From the NCBI RefSeq assembly GCF_025567405.1, contig NZ_JAOQKJ010000002.1, forward strand, positions 1 through 64,000: 64,000 bases of DNA. The letters run 5' to 3'. A program made the translations under genes and the position numbers. Source of the stretch: Suilimivivens aceti. Its GTDB lineage: Bacteria > Bacillota > Clostridia > Lachnospirales > Lachnospiraceae. The stretch's first letter is position 1; every line of letters starts with the position of its first letter. The notes beneath the pieces are model-generated. The model worked only from the letters and a program-made list of their open reading frames with translations. It ran no database searches and was not told the origin of the DNA. Below, piece by piece: positions 7,478 through 15,317 of the stretch.

Positions 7478-10111
7478 ATGGAAAAACTTGTTTTAATTGA
7501 TGGACACAGCATATTGAACAGAGCCTTTTATGGCGTTCCGGATCTGACAAACAGCAGTGGACTGCATACTAATGCAATCTATGGCTTTCTGAACATCCTG
7601 TTTAAGATACTGGAGGAAGAGAAGCCGGATTATCTGACAGTGGCATTTGATGTTCATGCGCCTACTTTCAGGCACGAGATCTATAAGGAATATAAGGGAA
7701 CCAGAAAACCCATGCCGGAGGAACTGAGGGAACAGGTGCCGGTAATGAAGGAAGTCCTTTCTGCCATGGGAATTGCGACTGTAGAGAAGACGGGACTTGA
7801 GGCTGATGATATCCTGGGAACACTGGCAAAAAAATCAGAAAAACAGGGTATGGCTGTGTCACTGGTATCTGGTGACAGGGATCTTTTGCAGATTGCAACA
7901 GATGGGATCAAGGTCAGGATACCGAAGACCAAAGGTGGAAAGACGGAGATTGAAGATTATTATACGTCTGATGTAGTGGCACGTTATCAGGTAACACCTA
8001 CAGAATTTATAGATCTGAAAGCATTAATGGGAGATACTGCAGATAATATCCCGGGTGTGCCTAAGGTTGGTGAAAAGACGGCTACAGAGCTGATCAGAAC
8101 GTATCATTCGGTAGAAAATCTGTATGACCATATTGACGAGATTACGAAAAAGGCTGTTAAGGAATCTCTGATCAACAACAGAAAACTGGCAGATTTAAGC
8201 AAGGATCTTGCAACGATCCGGACGGATAGTGATGTAGAGCTTGATAAGGACAAGGCAAGAATTCATAATTTTTATACAGAGGATGCCTATAAAATTTTAA
8301 AGAAACTGGAGTTTAAAAACCTGCTTTCCAGGTTTGAAAAAAGGGTTTCCCATGATGAGATCACAGAAAAATTCCATACAGTAACTGATCTGGCAGAGGC
8401 AGAAAACCTGTTTGAAAAAGCCGGAAAGGAAGAAGCAACCGGTCTGTATCTTCTCCTTGATGAAAAAAGGAGCCTGCTTGCAGTCTGCCTGTCTTTTCCG
8501 GATGGAGAGACATTCTTCTGCAGGAGAGAAGGATTTCTGACAGAGGATTACCTTGCAGATAAGCTCAGAAAGCTGTCAGAGACAGGAAAAATAGTCTGTG
8601 CCAACATCAAGGAATATTATGATTTCCTGCAGACAGATAATACAGATCACTATTTTGATATCATCCTGGCAGCATATCTGTTAAATCCGTTAAAAAATGA
8701 TTATACGATCCAGGACGTAGCTAATGAACATCTTGGACTGATGCTGCAGGAAAAGACAGAGATGTTTGGAAAGAAAAGCCTTTCGGCAGCTTACGCGGAG
8801 ATGGAAGAGGAAGTGATTTCATATATCAGCTTTCTTGTCTATGCCTGCGTTAAAGCTGCGCCGGTTCTGAAAAAAAAGCTGGAAGAGACAGGAATGGACA
8901 GGCTGATGAAAGAGATTGAGATGCCGCTGACCTGTGTTCTTTATGATATGGAGAAGGAAGGCATCCGTGTCAATCCTGAAAAGCTGAAAGCGTACGGAGA
9001 TACACTGGCAGGCAGGATAAAGGAGCTGGAACAGGAAATCTATCGGAAGGCAGGATGCGAATTCAATATCAATTCACCAAAGCAGCTTGGAGAAATCCTG
9101 TTTGAAAGGATGAAGCTGCCGGGCGGAAAAAAGACGAAGACGGGTTATTCCACAGCAGCAGATGTTCTTGAAAAGCTTTCAGGCGAAGCTCCGGTAGTAG
9201 CTGATATTCTGGAGTACAGAGGACTTACAAAGCTGAAGAGTACCTATGCGGATGGACTGGCGGTCTATATCGGAGAAGAAGACAGGATCCATTCTACCTT
9301 TAATCAGACGATCACCGCTACCGGAAGGATCAGTTCTACAGAACCAAATCTGCAGAACATACCAATGAGAATGGAGCTCGGAAGACAGATACGTAAGGTA
9401 TTTATTCCAAGGGATGGATATCTTTTTACAGATGCGGATTATTCCCAGATCGAGCTGCGCGTACTGGCACATATGTCCGGAGATAAGCAGCTGATAGAAG
9501 CTTATAGAACAGATGCAGATATTCACAGGATCACAGCGTCAAAGGTGTTCCATACTCCATTTGAGGAAGTGACAGATCTGCAGAGAAGAAATGCAAAGGC
9601 AGTCAATTTTGGTATCGTGTATGGGATCAGCTCTTTTGGCTTAAGTCAGGATCTGAGTATTTCCAGAAAGGAAGCAACGGAATACATTGAACAGTATTTT
9701 GCAACCTATCCTGGGATCAAGGCATTTCTTGACGGAGCGGTGGCTCATGCAAAGGAAAACGGATATGTGACAACCATGTATGGAAGGAGACGTCCGGTGC
9801 CGGAGCTTTCCTCCAGCAACTTTATGCAGCGTTCTTTTGGAGAAAGAGTTGCCATGAATTCCCCAATCCAGGGGACAGCAGCCGATATCATAAAGATTGC
9901 CATGATCCGGGTGCATCAGAGACTGAAGGATGAAAAGCTTTCGTCAAAGCTGATACTGCAGGTTCATGATGAACTTCTGATAGAAACAAAGGAAGAAGAA
10001 AAGGACAAGGTCAGGGAGATCCTGGAAGAAGAGATGAAAGGCGCAGCAAAGCTTGCTGTAGAGCTGGAGATCGATCTTCATACAGGCTATGACTGGTATG
10101 AGGCGAAATAA
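7478..10111 (+). CDS. polA: DNA polymerase I
   Basis: The 877-aa repair and Okazaki-fragment-processing polymerase. The N-terminal ~290 residues form the 5'-3' exonuclease (LIDGHSILNRAF, LEADDILGT, SGDRDLLQ). The central 3'-5' exonuclease-like domain lacks the paired metal-binding acids of proofreading enzymes. The C-terminal polymerase has motif A (DADYSQIELR), motif B (RRNAKAVNFGIVYG) and motif C (QVHDEL). The ATG at 7478 is preferred over the TTG at 7475 because GAGG at 7469-7472 is better spaced. coaE starts on the base after its stop codon, a common pairing in Firmicutes. Confidence 0.96.
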   Translation: MEKLVLIDGHSILNRAFYGVPDLTNSSGLHTNAIYGFLNILFKILEEEKPDYLTVAFDVHAPTFRHEIYKEYKGTRKPMPEELREQVPVMKEVLSAMGIATVEKTGLEADDILGTLAKKSEKQGMAVSLVSGDRDLLQIATDGIKVRIPKTKGGKTEIEDYYTSDVVARYQVTPTEFIDLKALMGDTADNIPGVPKVGEKTATELIRTYHSVENLYDHIDEITKKAVKESLINNRKLADLSKDLATIRTDSDVELDKDKARIHNFYTEDAYKILKKLEFKNLLSRFEKRVSHDEITEKFHTVTDLAEAENLFEKAGKEEATGLYLLLDEKRSLLAVCLSFPDGETFFCRREGFLTEDYLADKLRKLSETGKIVCANIKEYYDFLQTDNTDHYFDIILAAYLLNPLKNDYTIQDVANEHLGLMLQEKTEMFGKKSLSAAYAEMEEEVISYISFLVYACVKAAPVLKKKLEETGMDRLMKEIEMPLTCVLYDMEKEGIRVNPEKLKAYGDTLAGRIKELEQEIYRKAGCEFNINSPKQLGEILFERMKLPGGKKTKTGYSTAADVLEKLSGEAPVVADILEYRGLTKLKSTYADGLAVYIGEEDRIHSTFNQTITATGRISSTEPNLQNIPMRMELGRQIRKVFIPRDGYLFTDADYSQIELRVLAHMSGDKQLIEAYRTDADIHRITASKVFHTPFEEVTDLQRRNAKAVNFGIVYGISSFGLSQDLSISRKEATEYIEQYFATYPGIKAFLDGAVAHAKENGYVTTMYGRRRPVPELSSSNFMQRSFGERVAMNSPIQGTAADIIKIAMIRVHQRLKDEKLSSKLILQVHDELLIETKEEEKDKVREILEEEMKGAAKLAVELEIDLHTGYDWYEAK

Positions 10112-10708
10112 ATGAAAGTAATTGGAATCACGGGGGGCGTAGGTGCCGGAAAAAGCGAGATCCTTTCTTACATCAGAGAGCGTTATAACTGCCGTATCCT
10201 CCTGGCAGATGAGGCTGCCCACAAGGTAAAGGAAAAAGGACAGCCCTGCTATGAAAAGCTGGTAGCACTTCTGTCAGATGAGATCCTGGATGAAACTGGA
10301 AATATCAACAAAGTAAAAATGGCAGAGAAGATTTTTTCAAGCAGGGAACTTCTTACTAAGGTCAACGGGATCATCCATCCGGCGGTAAAGGAACTGATCC
10401 TTTCTGCAATCCAGGAGGAAAGAAAAAGTAAGATACATGATTTCTTCTTTATAGAAGCTGCTCTTCTGATCGAAGAAGGATATTTGGACTATGTGGATGA
10501 AATGTGGTATATTTATGCAAGAGAAGAGGTCAGAAGAAAGCGTCTGAAGGAATCCAGAGGATATTCTGATGAAAAAATAGATTCGATCATGAACAGCCAG
10601 TTGAAGGAAACTGATTTTCGGAGGTACTGCAGCGTGGTGATCGATAACAGTGACAGCCTTACAGAGAGCAGACGTCAGATTGATGAGAAATTGGGGGAAT
10701 ATCTGTGA
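10112..10708 (+). CDS. coaE: Dephospho-CoA kinase
   Basis: A 198-aa P-loop kinase catalysing the last step of coenzyme A synthesis, phosphorylation of the 3'-hydroxyl of dephospho-CoA. The Walker A motif GGVGAGKS is at residues 8-15, followed by the family's LADEAAHKV segment and the lid arginines (RRKRLKESRGYS). It begins immediately after polA and ends in a GTGA overlap with the next gene, so the three are probably translated as a coupled unit. Confidence 0.94.
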   Translation: MKVIGITGGVGAGKSEILSYIRERYNCRILLADEAAHKVKEKGQPCYEKLVALLSDEILDETGNINKVKMAEKIFSSRELLTKVNGIIHPAVKELILSAIQEERKSKIHDFFFIEAALLIEEGYLDYVDEMWYIYAREEVRRKRLKESRGYSDEKIDSIMNSQLKETDFRRYCSVVIDNSDSLTESRRQIDEKLGEYL

Positions 10709-12726
10709 CAGAAAAGAACAGTTATATGGGACAGCTTGTTTTTGGACTGGATATTGGGACAAGAAGCATAGTAGGAACTGTAGGATATAAGGAAGACAAT
10801 CGTTTCGTTGTCGTGGCGCAGAGAGTCAGGGAGCATGAAACCAGAGCCATGCTGGATGGACAGATCCATGACATAGGCAAGGTAAGTGAAACGATCAGAC
10901 AGGTAAAGGAAGAGCTGGAAGAGGCGATAGGACGGAAGCTGACAGATGTCTGCATCGCAGCGGCAGGCCGTGTGCTACGGACGGTGAACAGTCATGTGGA
11001 GTATCCCTTCGGCTCGGATAAGGAAATCGTAAGTGAAGATATTTATGCCCTGACTTCCTCAGCGGTGGAAAAAGCCTATGAAGAATTCCTGAAACAGCAG
11101 ACAGAGGAAGATATGAAGTTCTACTGTGTAGGATATTCTGTAGTGCGGTTTTATTTAAATGGTTATCCAATGGGAAACCTGGAGGGGCATAAGGCAAGGA
11201 CGATAGGAGTTGACCTGATCGCAACCTTCCTGCCGGAGGATGTTGTAGATGGTCTTTACCGGGCAGTGGAGCTTGCAGGCTTAGAGGTGGCTAATATGAC
11301 GCTGGAGCCTATAGCAGCGATCCAGGTAGCAATCCCGGAACGTTTCCGCATGCTGAATATAGCACTGATCGATGTGGGAGCAGGAACCAGTGATATTTCC
11401 ATTACCAACGATGGCTGTATCATTGCCTATGGCATGATCCCTATTGCGGGAGATGCCCTGACCGAAGTGATCGCAAGGCATTGTCTTGTGGATTTTGCGA
11501 CAGCAGAAAAGATTAAAAGGCAGGCAGGGGAAGCCGAAGAGATCACATATGAAGATATTATGTTCCTGCCACAGAAGATTAAAAGCAAAGAAGTACTTTC
11601 AGTGACAGCACCGGTTGTGGAAGATATGGCCAGGCAGGTGGCAGATAAGATCAAAGAGCTGAATGGTGGAAAAAGCGTAAGTGCAGTATTTGTAGTTGGA
11701 GGAGGCGGAAAGCTTCCGGGTTATACAGAAGCTGTTGCAAGAGATCTGGATATTGTTCCGGAACGTGTGGCACTCAGGGGTGAAGAAGTGATGCAGCAGA
11801 TCGTCTTTGAAGAGGATACTGCCAAGGACAGTCTGCTTGTAACGCCGATCGGAATCTGCCTGAATTTTTATGAGCAGAACAATAACTTTATTTTTGTAAG
11901 CTTTAATGACCGCAAGGTGAAGATTTATGATAACAACAGGCTGACAGTGGCAGATGCGGCCATGCAGGCAGGATTTCCAAATGATGGTCTGTTTCCGGGA
12001 AGGGGAAAGGCACTTCAATTTACTGTCAATGGGAAACAGCGCATAGTCAGAGGAGAAGTGGGAGAAGCCGCTGTTATCACCGTTAATGGACAACCGGCAG
12101 ATATTGCCACACCGATCCATGAAAATGATATTATCCGTGTGGAGCATTCTACGGCAGGAAAACGGGCAGAGGTGCAGCTTTCAGAACTTGCGGATAAAGA
12201 AGAGAAACTGTTTTTGCAGGTTAATGGAAGCAAAGTAGAATTACCAAGACTGATCTTAGTAAATGAAGCTTTCACAACACCGGATTATTCTGTAGCAGAA
12301 GGGGATATGGTAGAAATCCTGAATTATTATCCGTTGCAGAAACTGCTGCAGTATATGGATCTTGCTGCGGATGGCATGAGTAATATTTATGTTAATCATG
12401 AACTGGCAGATGGAGATACAAAGGTATATGAGAATTTTACAGTAGAGATTACAGAAGCAAATTTAAAGAGCGAGAGTGATATCAGGGAAGACACTGCAGA
12501 TAATGAGAATAAAATAGCGACTATTGTAGTGCTTGTAAACAGACAGCCTGTGAAGCTTTCGGGAAAGGACAGTTATATTTATGTAGATGTATTTGATCAG
12601 ATCGATTTTGACAGGTCCATGAAGAAAGGAAAGTCGATCATAACAAAGCTGAATGGAAGACCGGCCCAGTATATGGAGCCTATCCATGATGGCGATGCAA
12701 TCGAAATATACTGGCAGGAGAATTAA
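10705..12726 (+). CDS. FtsA-like actin-fold ATPase with C-terminal beta-grasp-like repeats
   Basis: The 673-aa protein begins with an FtsA/PilM-type actin fold: phosphate-1 loop LVFGLDIGTRSIVG, phosphate-2 region LIDVGAGTSDISI and adenosine motif VFVVGGGGKLPGY (about 320-332). An SHS2-like insertion lies between. Residues from about 400 onward hold at least three segments with a common pattern (VNGxP... then GDxIEI, e.g. VNGQPADI...NDIIRV and LNGRPAQY...GDAIEIYW), suggesting repeated small beta-grasp modules. The GTG at 10705 has GGGGGA six bases upstream and overlaps the coaE stop. It is longer than cell-division FtsA (~420 aa) and I see no ftsZ neighbour. A role in envelope assembly or division is inference. 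Confidence 0.78.
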   Translation: MTEKNSYMGQLVFGLDIGTRSIVGTVGYKEDNRFVVVAQRVREHETRAMLDGQIHDIGKVSETIRQVKEELEEAIGRKLTDVCIAAAGRVLRTVNSHVEYPFGSDKEIVSEDIYALTSSAVEKAYEEFLKQQTEEDMKFYCVGYSVVRFYLNGYPMGNLEGHKARTIGVDLIATFLPEDVVDGLYRAVELAGLEVANMTLEPIAAIQVAIPERFRMLNIALIDVGAGTSDISITNDGCIIAYGMIPIAGDALTEVIARHCLVDFATAEKIKRQAGEAEEITYEDIMFLPQKIKSKEVLSVTAPVVEDMARQVADKIKELNGGKSVSAVFVVGGGGKLPGYTEAVARDLDIVPERVALRGEEVMQQIVFEEDTAKDSLLVTPIGICLNFYEQNNNFIFVSFNDRKVKIYDNNRLTVADAAMQAGFPNDGLFPGRGKALQFTVNGKQRIVRGEVGEAAVITVNGQPADIATPIHENDIIRVEHSTAGKRAEVQLSELADKEEKLFLQVNGSKVELPRLILVNEAFTTPDYSVAEGDMVEILNYYPLQKLLQYMDLAADGMSNIYVNHELADGDTKVYENFTVEITEANLKSESDIREDTADNENKIATIVVLVNRQPVKLSGKDSYIYVDVFDQIDFDRSMKKGKSIITKLNGRPAQYMEPIHDGDAIEIYWQEN

Positions 12727-12729
12727 AAT

Positions 12730-13530
12730 ATGAGACTTTGCAGCATTGCCAGCGGAAGCAGCGGTAATTGTATTTATATAGGCTCTGATTCCACACATAT
12801 TCTGGTGGATGTCGGGATCAGTGGAAAAAGGACGGAAGCGGGACTTAAGGAGCTGGAGCTCTCTATGAGGGATATTGATGGAATTTTTATCACCCACGAG
12901 CATACAGACCATATTGCCGGACTTGGTGTTCTTTCAAGAAAATATGAGGTTCCGATTTATGCCACAAGAGGGACGATAGAAGCCATTCAGAAAACATCAA
13001 GTGTTGGAAAGATCCCGGAAGATCTGTTTCATACAGTTTTCCCGGATGAAAAACTGATGATCAAGGATATATGCTGCAATCCCATGCGGATTTCCCATGA
13101 TGCGGCAGATCCTGTGGCTTACCGGTTTGCTCATGGAAGGAAAAAGGCTGCGATCGTAACAGACCTTGGCAATTACAATGATTATACAGTAGAATCCCTG
13201 AAGGGGATGGATGCTCTTTTGCTGGAGGCAAACCATGATATCAATATGCTTCAGGTCGGACCGTATCCTTATTATCTGAAACAGAGGATACTGGGAGATA
13301 AAGGGCACCTTTCCAATGAGCGGGCAGGACAGCTTTTGACAAGACTGATCCATGATGATCTGCAGGCGGTACTTCTTGGACATCTGAGCAAGGAAAATAA
13401 TATGCCGGAGCTTGCCTATGAAGCAGTAAGGGTGGAGATGACCATGGCAGATGAGGGTATTGCTGTCAGGGATCTGCCCATGCAGGTTGCAAGAAGAAAT
13501 GAAGTCACACCGGTAATACATATTGCATAG
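12730..13530 (+). CDS. MBL-fold metallohydrolase, WalJ/YycJ-like
   Basis: The 266-aa metallo-beta-lactamase-fold protein has the metal motif THEHTDH (His56, His58, Asp60, His61) and further ligands near SHDAADP and GHLSKENN. The N-terminal SIASGSSGNC is characteristic of the WalJ/YycJ subgroup of putative nucleases, which in Bacillus lies with the WalRK cell-wall system. Here it follows the FtsA-like gene by 3 bases, and no walRK is present. DNA-exonuclease activity is known for relatives but not shown for this protein. Confidence 0.85.
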   Translation: MRLCSIASGSSGNCIYIGSDSTHILVDVGISGKRTEAGLKELELSMRDIDGIFITHEHTDHIAGLGVLSRKYEVPIYATRGTIEAIQKTSSVGKIPEDLFHTVFPDEKLMIKDICCNPMRISHDAADPVAYRFAHGRKKAAIVTDLGNYNDYTVESLKGMDALLLEANHDINMLQVGPYPYYLKQRILGDKGHLSNERAGQLLTRLIHDDLQAVLLGHLSKENNMPELAYEAVRVEMTMADEGIAVRDLPMQVARRNEVTPVIHIA

Positions 13531-13576
13531 TAAAGTACTTTACACTATACTGACAAAAAAGCACTGGAGGAAAATT

Positions 13577-13849
13577 ATGAAAAACACAATTATCACCGTA
13601 GTTGGAAAAGACACTGTAGGAATCATTGCCAGGGTATGCACTTATCTGGCAGAAAATCAGATCAATATTGAAGATATTTCCCAGACGATCGTACAGGGAT
13701 ATTTCAATATGATGATGATCGTAGATACCAGTGCATCAGAGAAGCATTTCGGAACCATTGCTGAGGATCTGCACAGATTAGGAGAAGAGATCGGTGTTGA
13801 GATCAAGGCACAGAAGGAAGAAATTTTTGACAAAATGCATAGAATCTAG
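13577..13849 (+). CDS. ACT-domain protein (UPF0237 family)
   Basis: A 90-aa protein made almost entirely of one ACT domain (IITVVGKDTVGIIARVCTYL, then NINIEDISQ-like region and MMMIVD). Members are thought to bind amino acids or small ligands. The ATG at 13577 with GGAGG at 13566-13570 is chosen over an upstream in-frame codon at 13523 that overlaps the MBL gene. It sits 13 bases before the UPF0210 gene, a pairing conserved in many Firmicutes and archaea, which suggests the two products work together. Confidence 0.9.
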   Translation: MKNTIITVVGKDTVGIIARVCTYLAENQINIEDISQTIVQGYFNMMMIVDTSASEKHFGTIAEDLHRLGEEIGVEIKAQKEEIFDKMHRI

Positions 13850-13862
13850 GAGATAAAAGATC

Positions 13863-15227
13863 ATGATTAATTTACGTGAGGTCGTTGAGACCAATGAAAT
13901 GATTTCCAAGGAAAATCTGGATGTCCGAACCATCACTCTTGGCATCAGTCTTCTTGACTGTATTGATTCTGATCTGAAAAGACTGAATGAAAAGATTTAT
14001 CAGAAAATCTATGAAGCATCTAAGGATCTGGTGGAAACCGGCGAGAAGATCGCAAGAGATTTTGGTATTCCTATTGTAAATAAGAGAATTTCGGTAACTC
14101 CTATTGCACTGATCGGAGGAGCAGCCTGCAAGTCAGAAGAAGATTTTGTTGCGATTGCAAAGACTCTTGACAAGGTAGCCCATGAGGTTGGTGTAAACTT
14201 TATCGGTGGTTATTCTGCACTTGTATGTAAGGGAATGACAATGGCAGATGAGCTGCTGATCCGTTCGATCCCGAAGGCACTTTCTGTGACAGAAAGAGTA
14301 TGCAGCTCTATCAATCTTGGATCCACAAGGACAGGCATCAATATGGATGCTGTAAAGCTGATGGGGGAGATCGTAAAGGAAACAGCCGAGTATACAAAGG
14401 ACAATGATTCTCTCGGATGTGCCAAGCTGGTAGTGTTCTGCAATGCACCTGATGATAATCCTTTTATGGCAGGAGCGTTCCACGGGGTAACAGAAGCTGA
14501 CAAGATCATCAATGTCGGTGTCAGCGGTCCGGGCGTTGTAAAGACAGCTTTAAGCAAGGTGCGTGGAGAAAACTTTGAGGTCCTTTGTGAGACGATCAAG
14601 AAGACAGCATTTAAGGTAACGAGAGTGGGACAGCTGGTTGCGCAGGAAGCGTCCAGAAGACTTGGAGTTCCCTTTGGTATCGTGGATCTTTCACTGGCGC
14701 CTACACCGGCAATCGGTGACAGTGTGGCAGATATTCTTTGTGAGATCGGTCTTGAATATGCAGGCGCACCGGGAACCACAGCAGCACTTGCACTTCTGAA
14801 TGACCAGGTAAAGAAGGGTGGCGTGATGGCATCTTCCTATGTAGGGGGCTTGAGCGGAGCATTTATCCCGGTCAGTGAAGATCAGGGAATGATCAATGCG
14901 GTTGAAGCCGGGGCACTTACCCTGGAAAAGCTGGAGGCCATGACATGTGTATGTTCTGTTGGTCTTGATATGGTGGTTGTGCCGGGAGATACTTCTGCAG
15001 CAACACTATCCGGTATGATCGCAGATGAAATGGCGATCGGTATGGTCAATCAGAAAACAACGGCAGTCCGTGTGATCCCTGCCATTGGCAAGAAGGTAGG
15101 AGACAGAGTGGAGTTTGGAGGACTTCTCGGTCATGCCCCTGTTATGGCGATAAATCCCTATTCCTGTGAAGCCTTTGTAAACCGTGGAGGAAGGATTCCG
15201 GCACCGATCCATAGTTTTAAAAACTAA
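13863..15227 (+). CDS. UPF0210 / PFL-family protein (DUF711)
   Basis: A 454-aa protein of the UPF0210 family, recognisable from RTITLGISLLDC near the start, SVTPIALIGGA, NLGSTRTGINMDAV and GTTAALALLNDQVKKGG. The family has a structure related to glycyl-radical/PFL-type folds in annotation, but no biochemical role is settled. The upstream ACT-domain gene probably supplies a regulatory or ligand-binding subunit. The length is typical and no break is seen. Confidence 0.88.
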   Translation: MINLREVVETNEMISKENLDVRTITLGISLLDCIDSDLKRLNEKIYQKIYEASKDLVETGEKIARDFGIPIVNKRISVTPIALIGGAACKSEEDFVAIAKTLDKVAHEVGVNFIGGYSALVCKGMTMADELLIRSIPKALSVTERVCSSINLGSTRTGINMDAVKLMGEIVKETAEYTKDNDSLGCAKLVVFCNAPDDNPFMAGAFHGVTEADKIINVGVSGPGVVKTALSKVRGENFEVLCETIKKTAFKVTRVGQLVAQEASRRLGVPFGIVDLSLAPTPAIGDSVADILCEIGLEYAGAPGTTAALALLNDQVKKGGVMASSYVGGLSGAFIPVSEDQGMINAVEAGALTLEKLEAMTCVCSVGLDMVVVPGDTSAATLSGMIADEMAIGMVNQKTTAVRVIPAIGKKVGDRVEFGGLLGHAPVMAINPYSCEAFVNRGGRIPAPIHSFKN

Positions 15228-15249
15228 GGAAAAACTAAGACAGAAAAGA

Positions 15250-15278
15250 TTGTTTAGCCTCATATACTATGCTATAGT
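15250..15278 (+). promoter_or_regulatory. Sigma-A promoter with extended -10 for the 15.3-26.4 kb transport cluster
   Basis: TTGTTT (15250-15255), a 17-base spacer and TATAGT (15273-15278) with TG one base upstream (15270-15271). One arm of an inverted repeat lies in the spacer. Confidence 0.65.
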
Positions 15279-15310
15279 TTTAACAGATAAAATGAAGCAT
15301 GTATATGAGG
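15258..15310 (+). repeat. 10-bp inverted repeat spanning promoter spacer and ribosome binding site
   Basis: CCTCATATAC (15258-15267) and GTATATGAGG (15301-15310) are perfect inverted copies, 33 bases apart. The first lies between -35 and -10; the second contains the ATGAGG ribosome site of the lipoprotein gene. They could be two half-operators or, on a readthrough RNA, a stem hiding the ribosome site. Confidence 0.55.
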
Positions 15311-15317
15311 TATTTTT

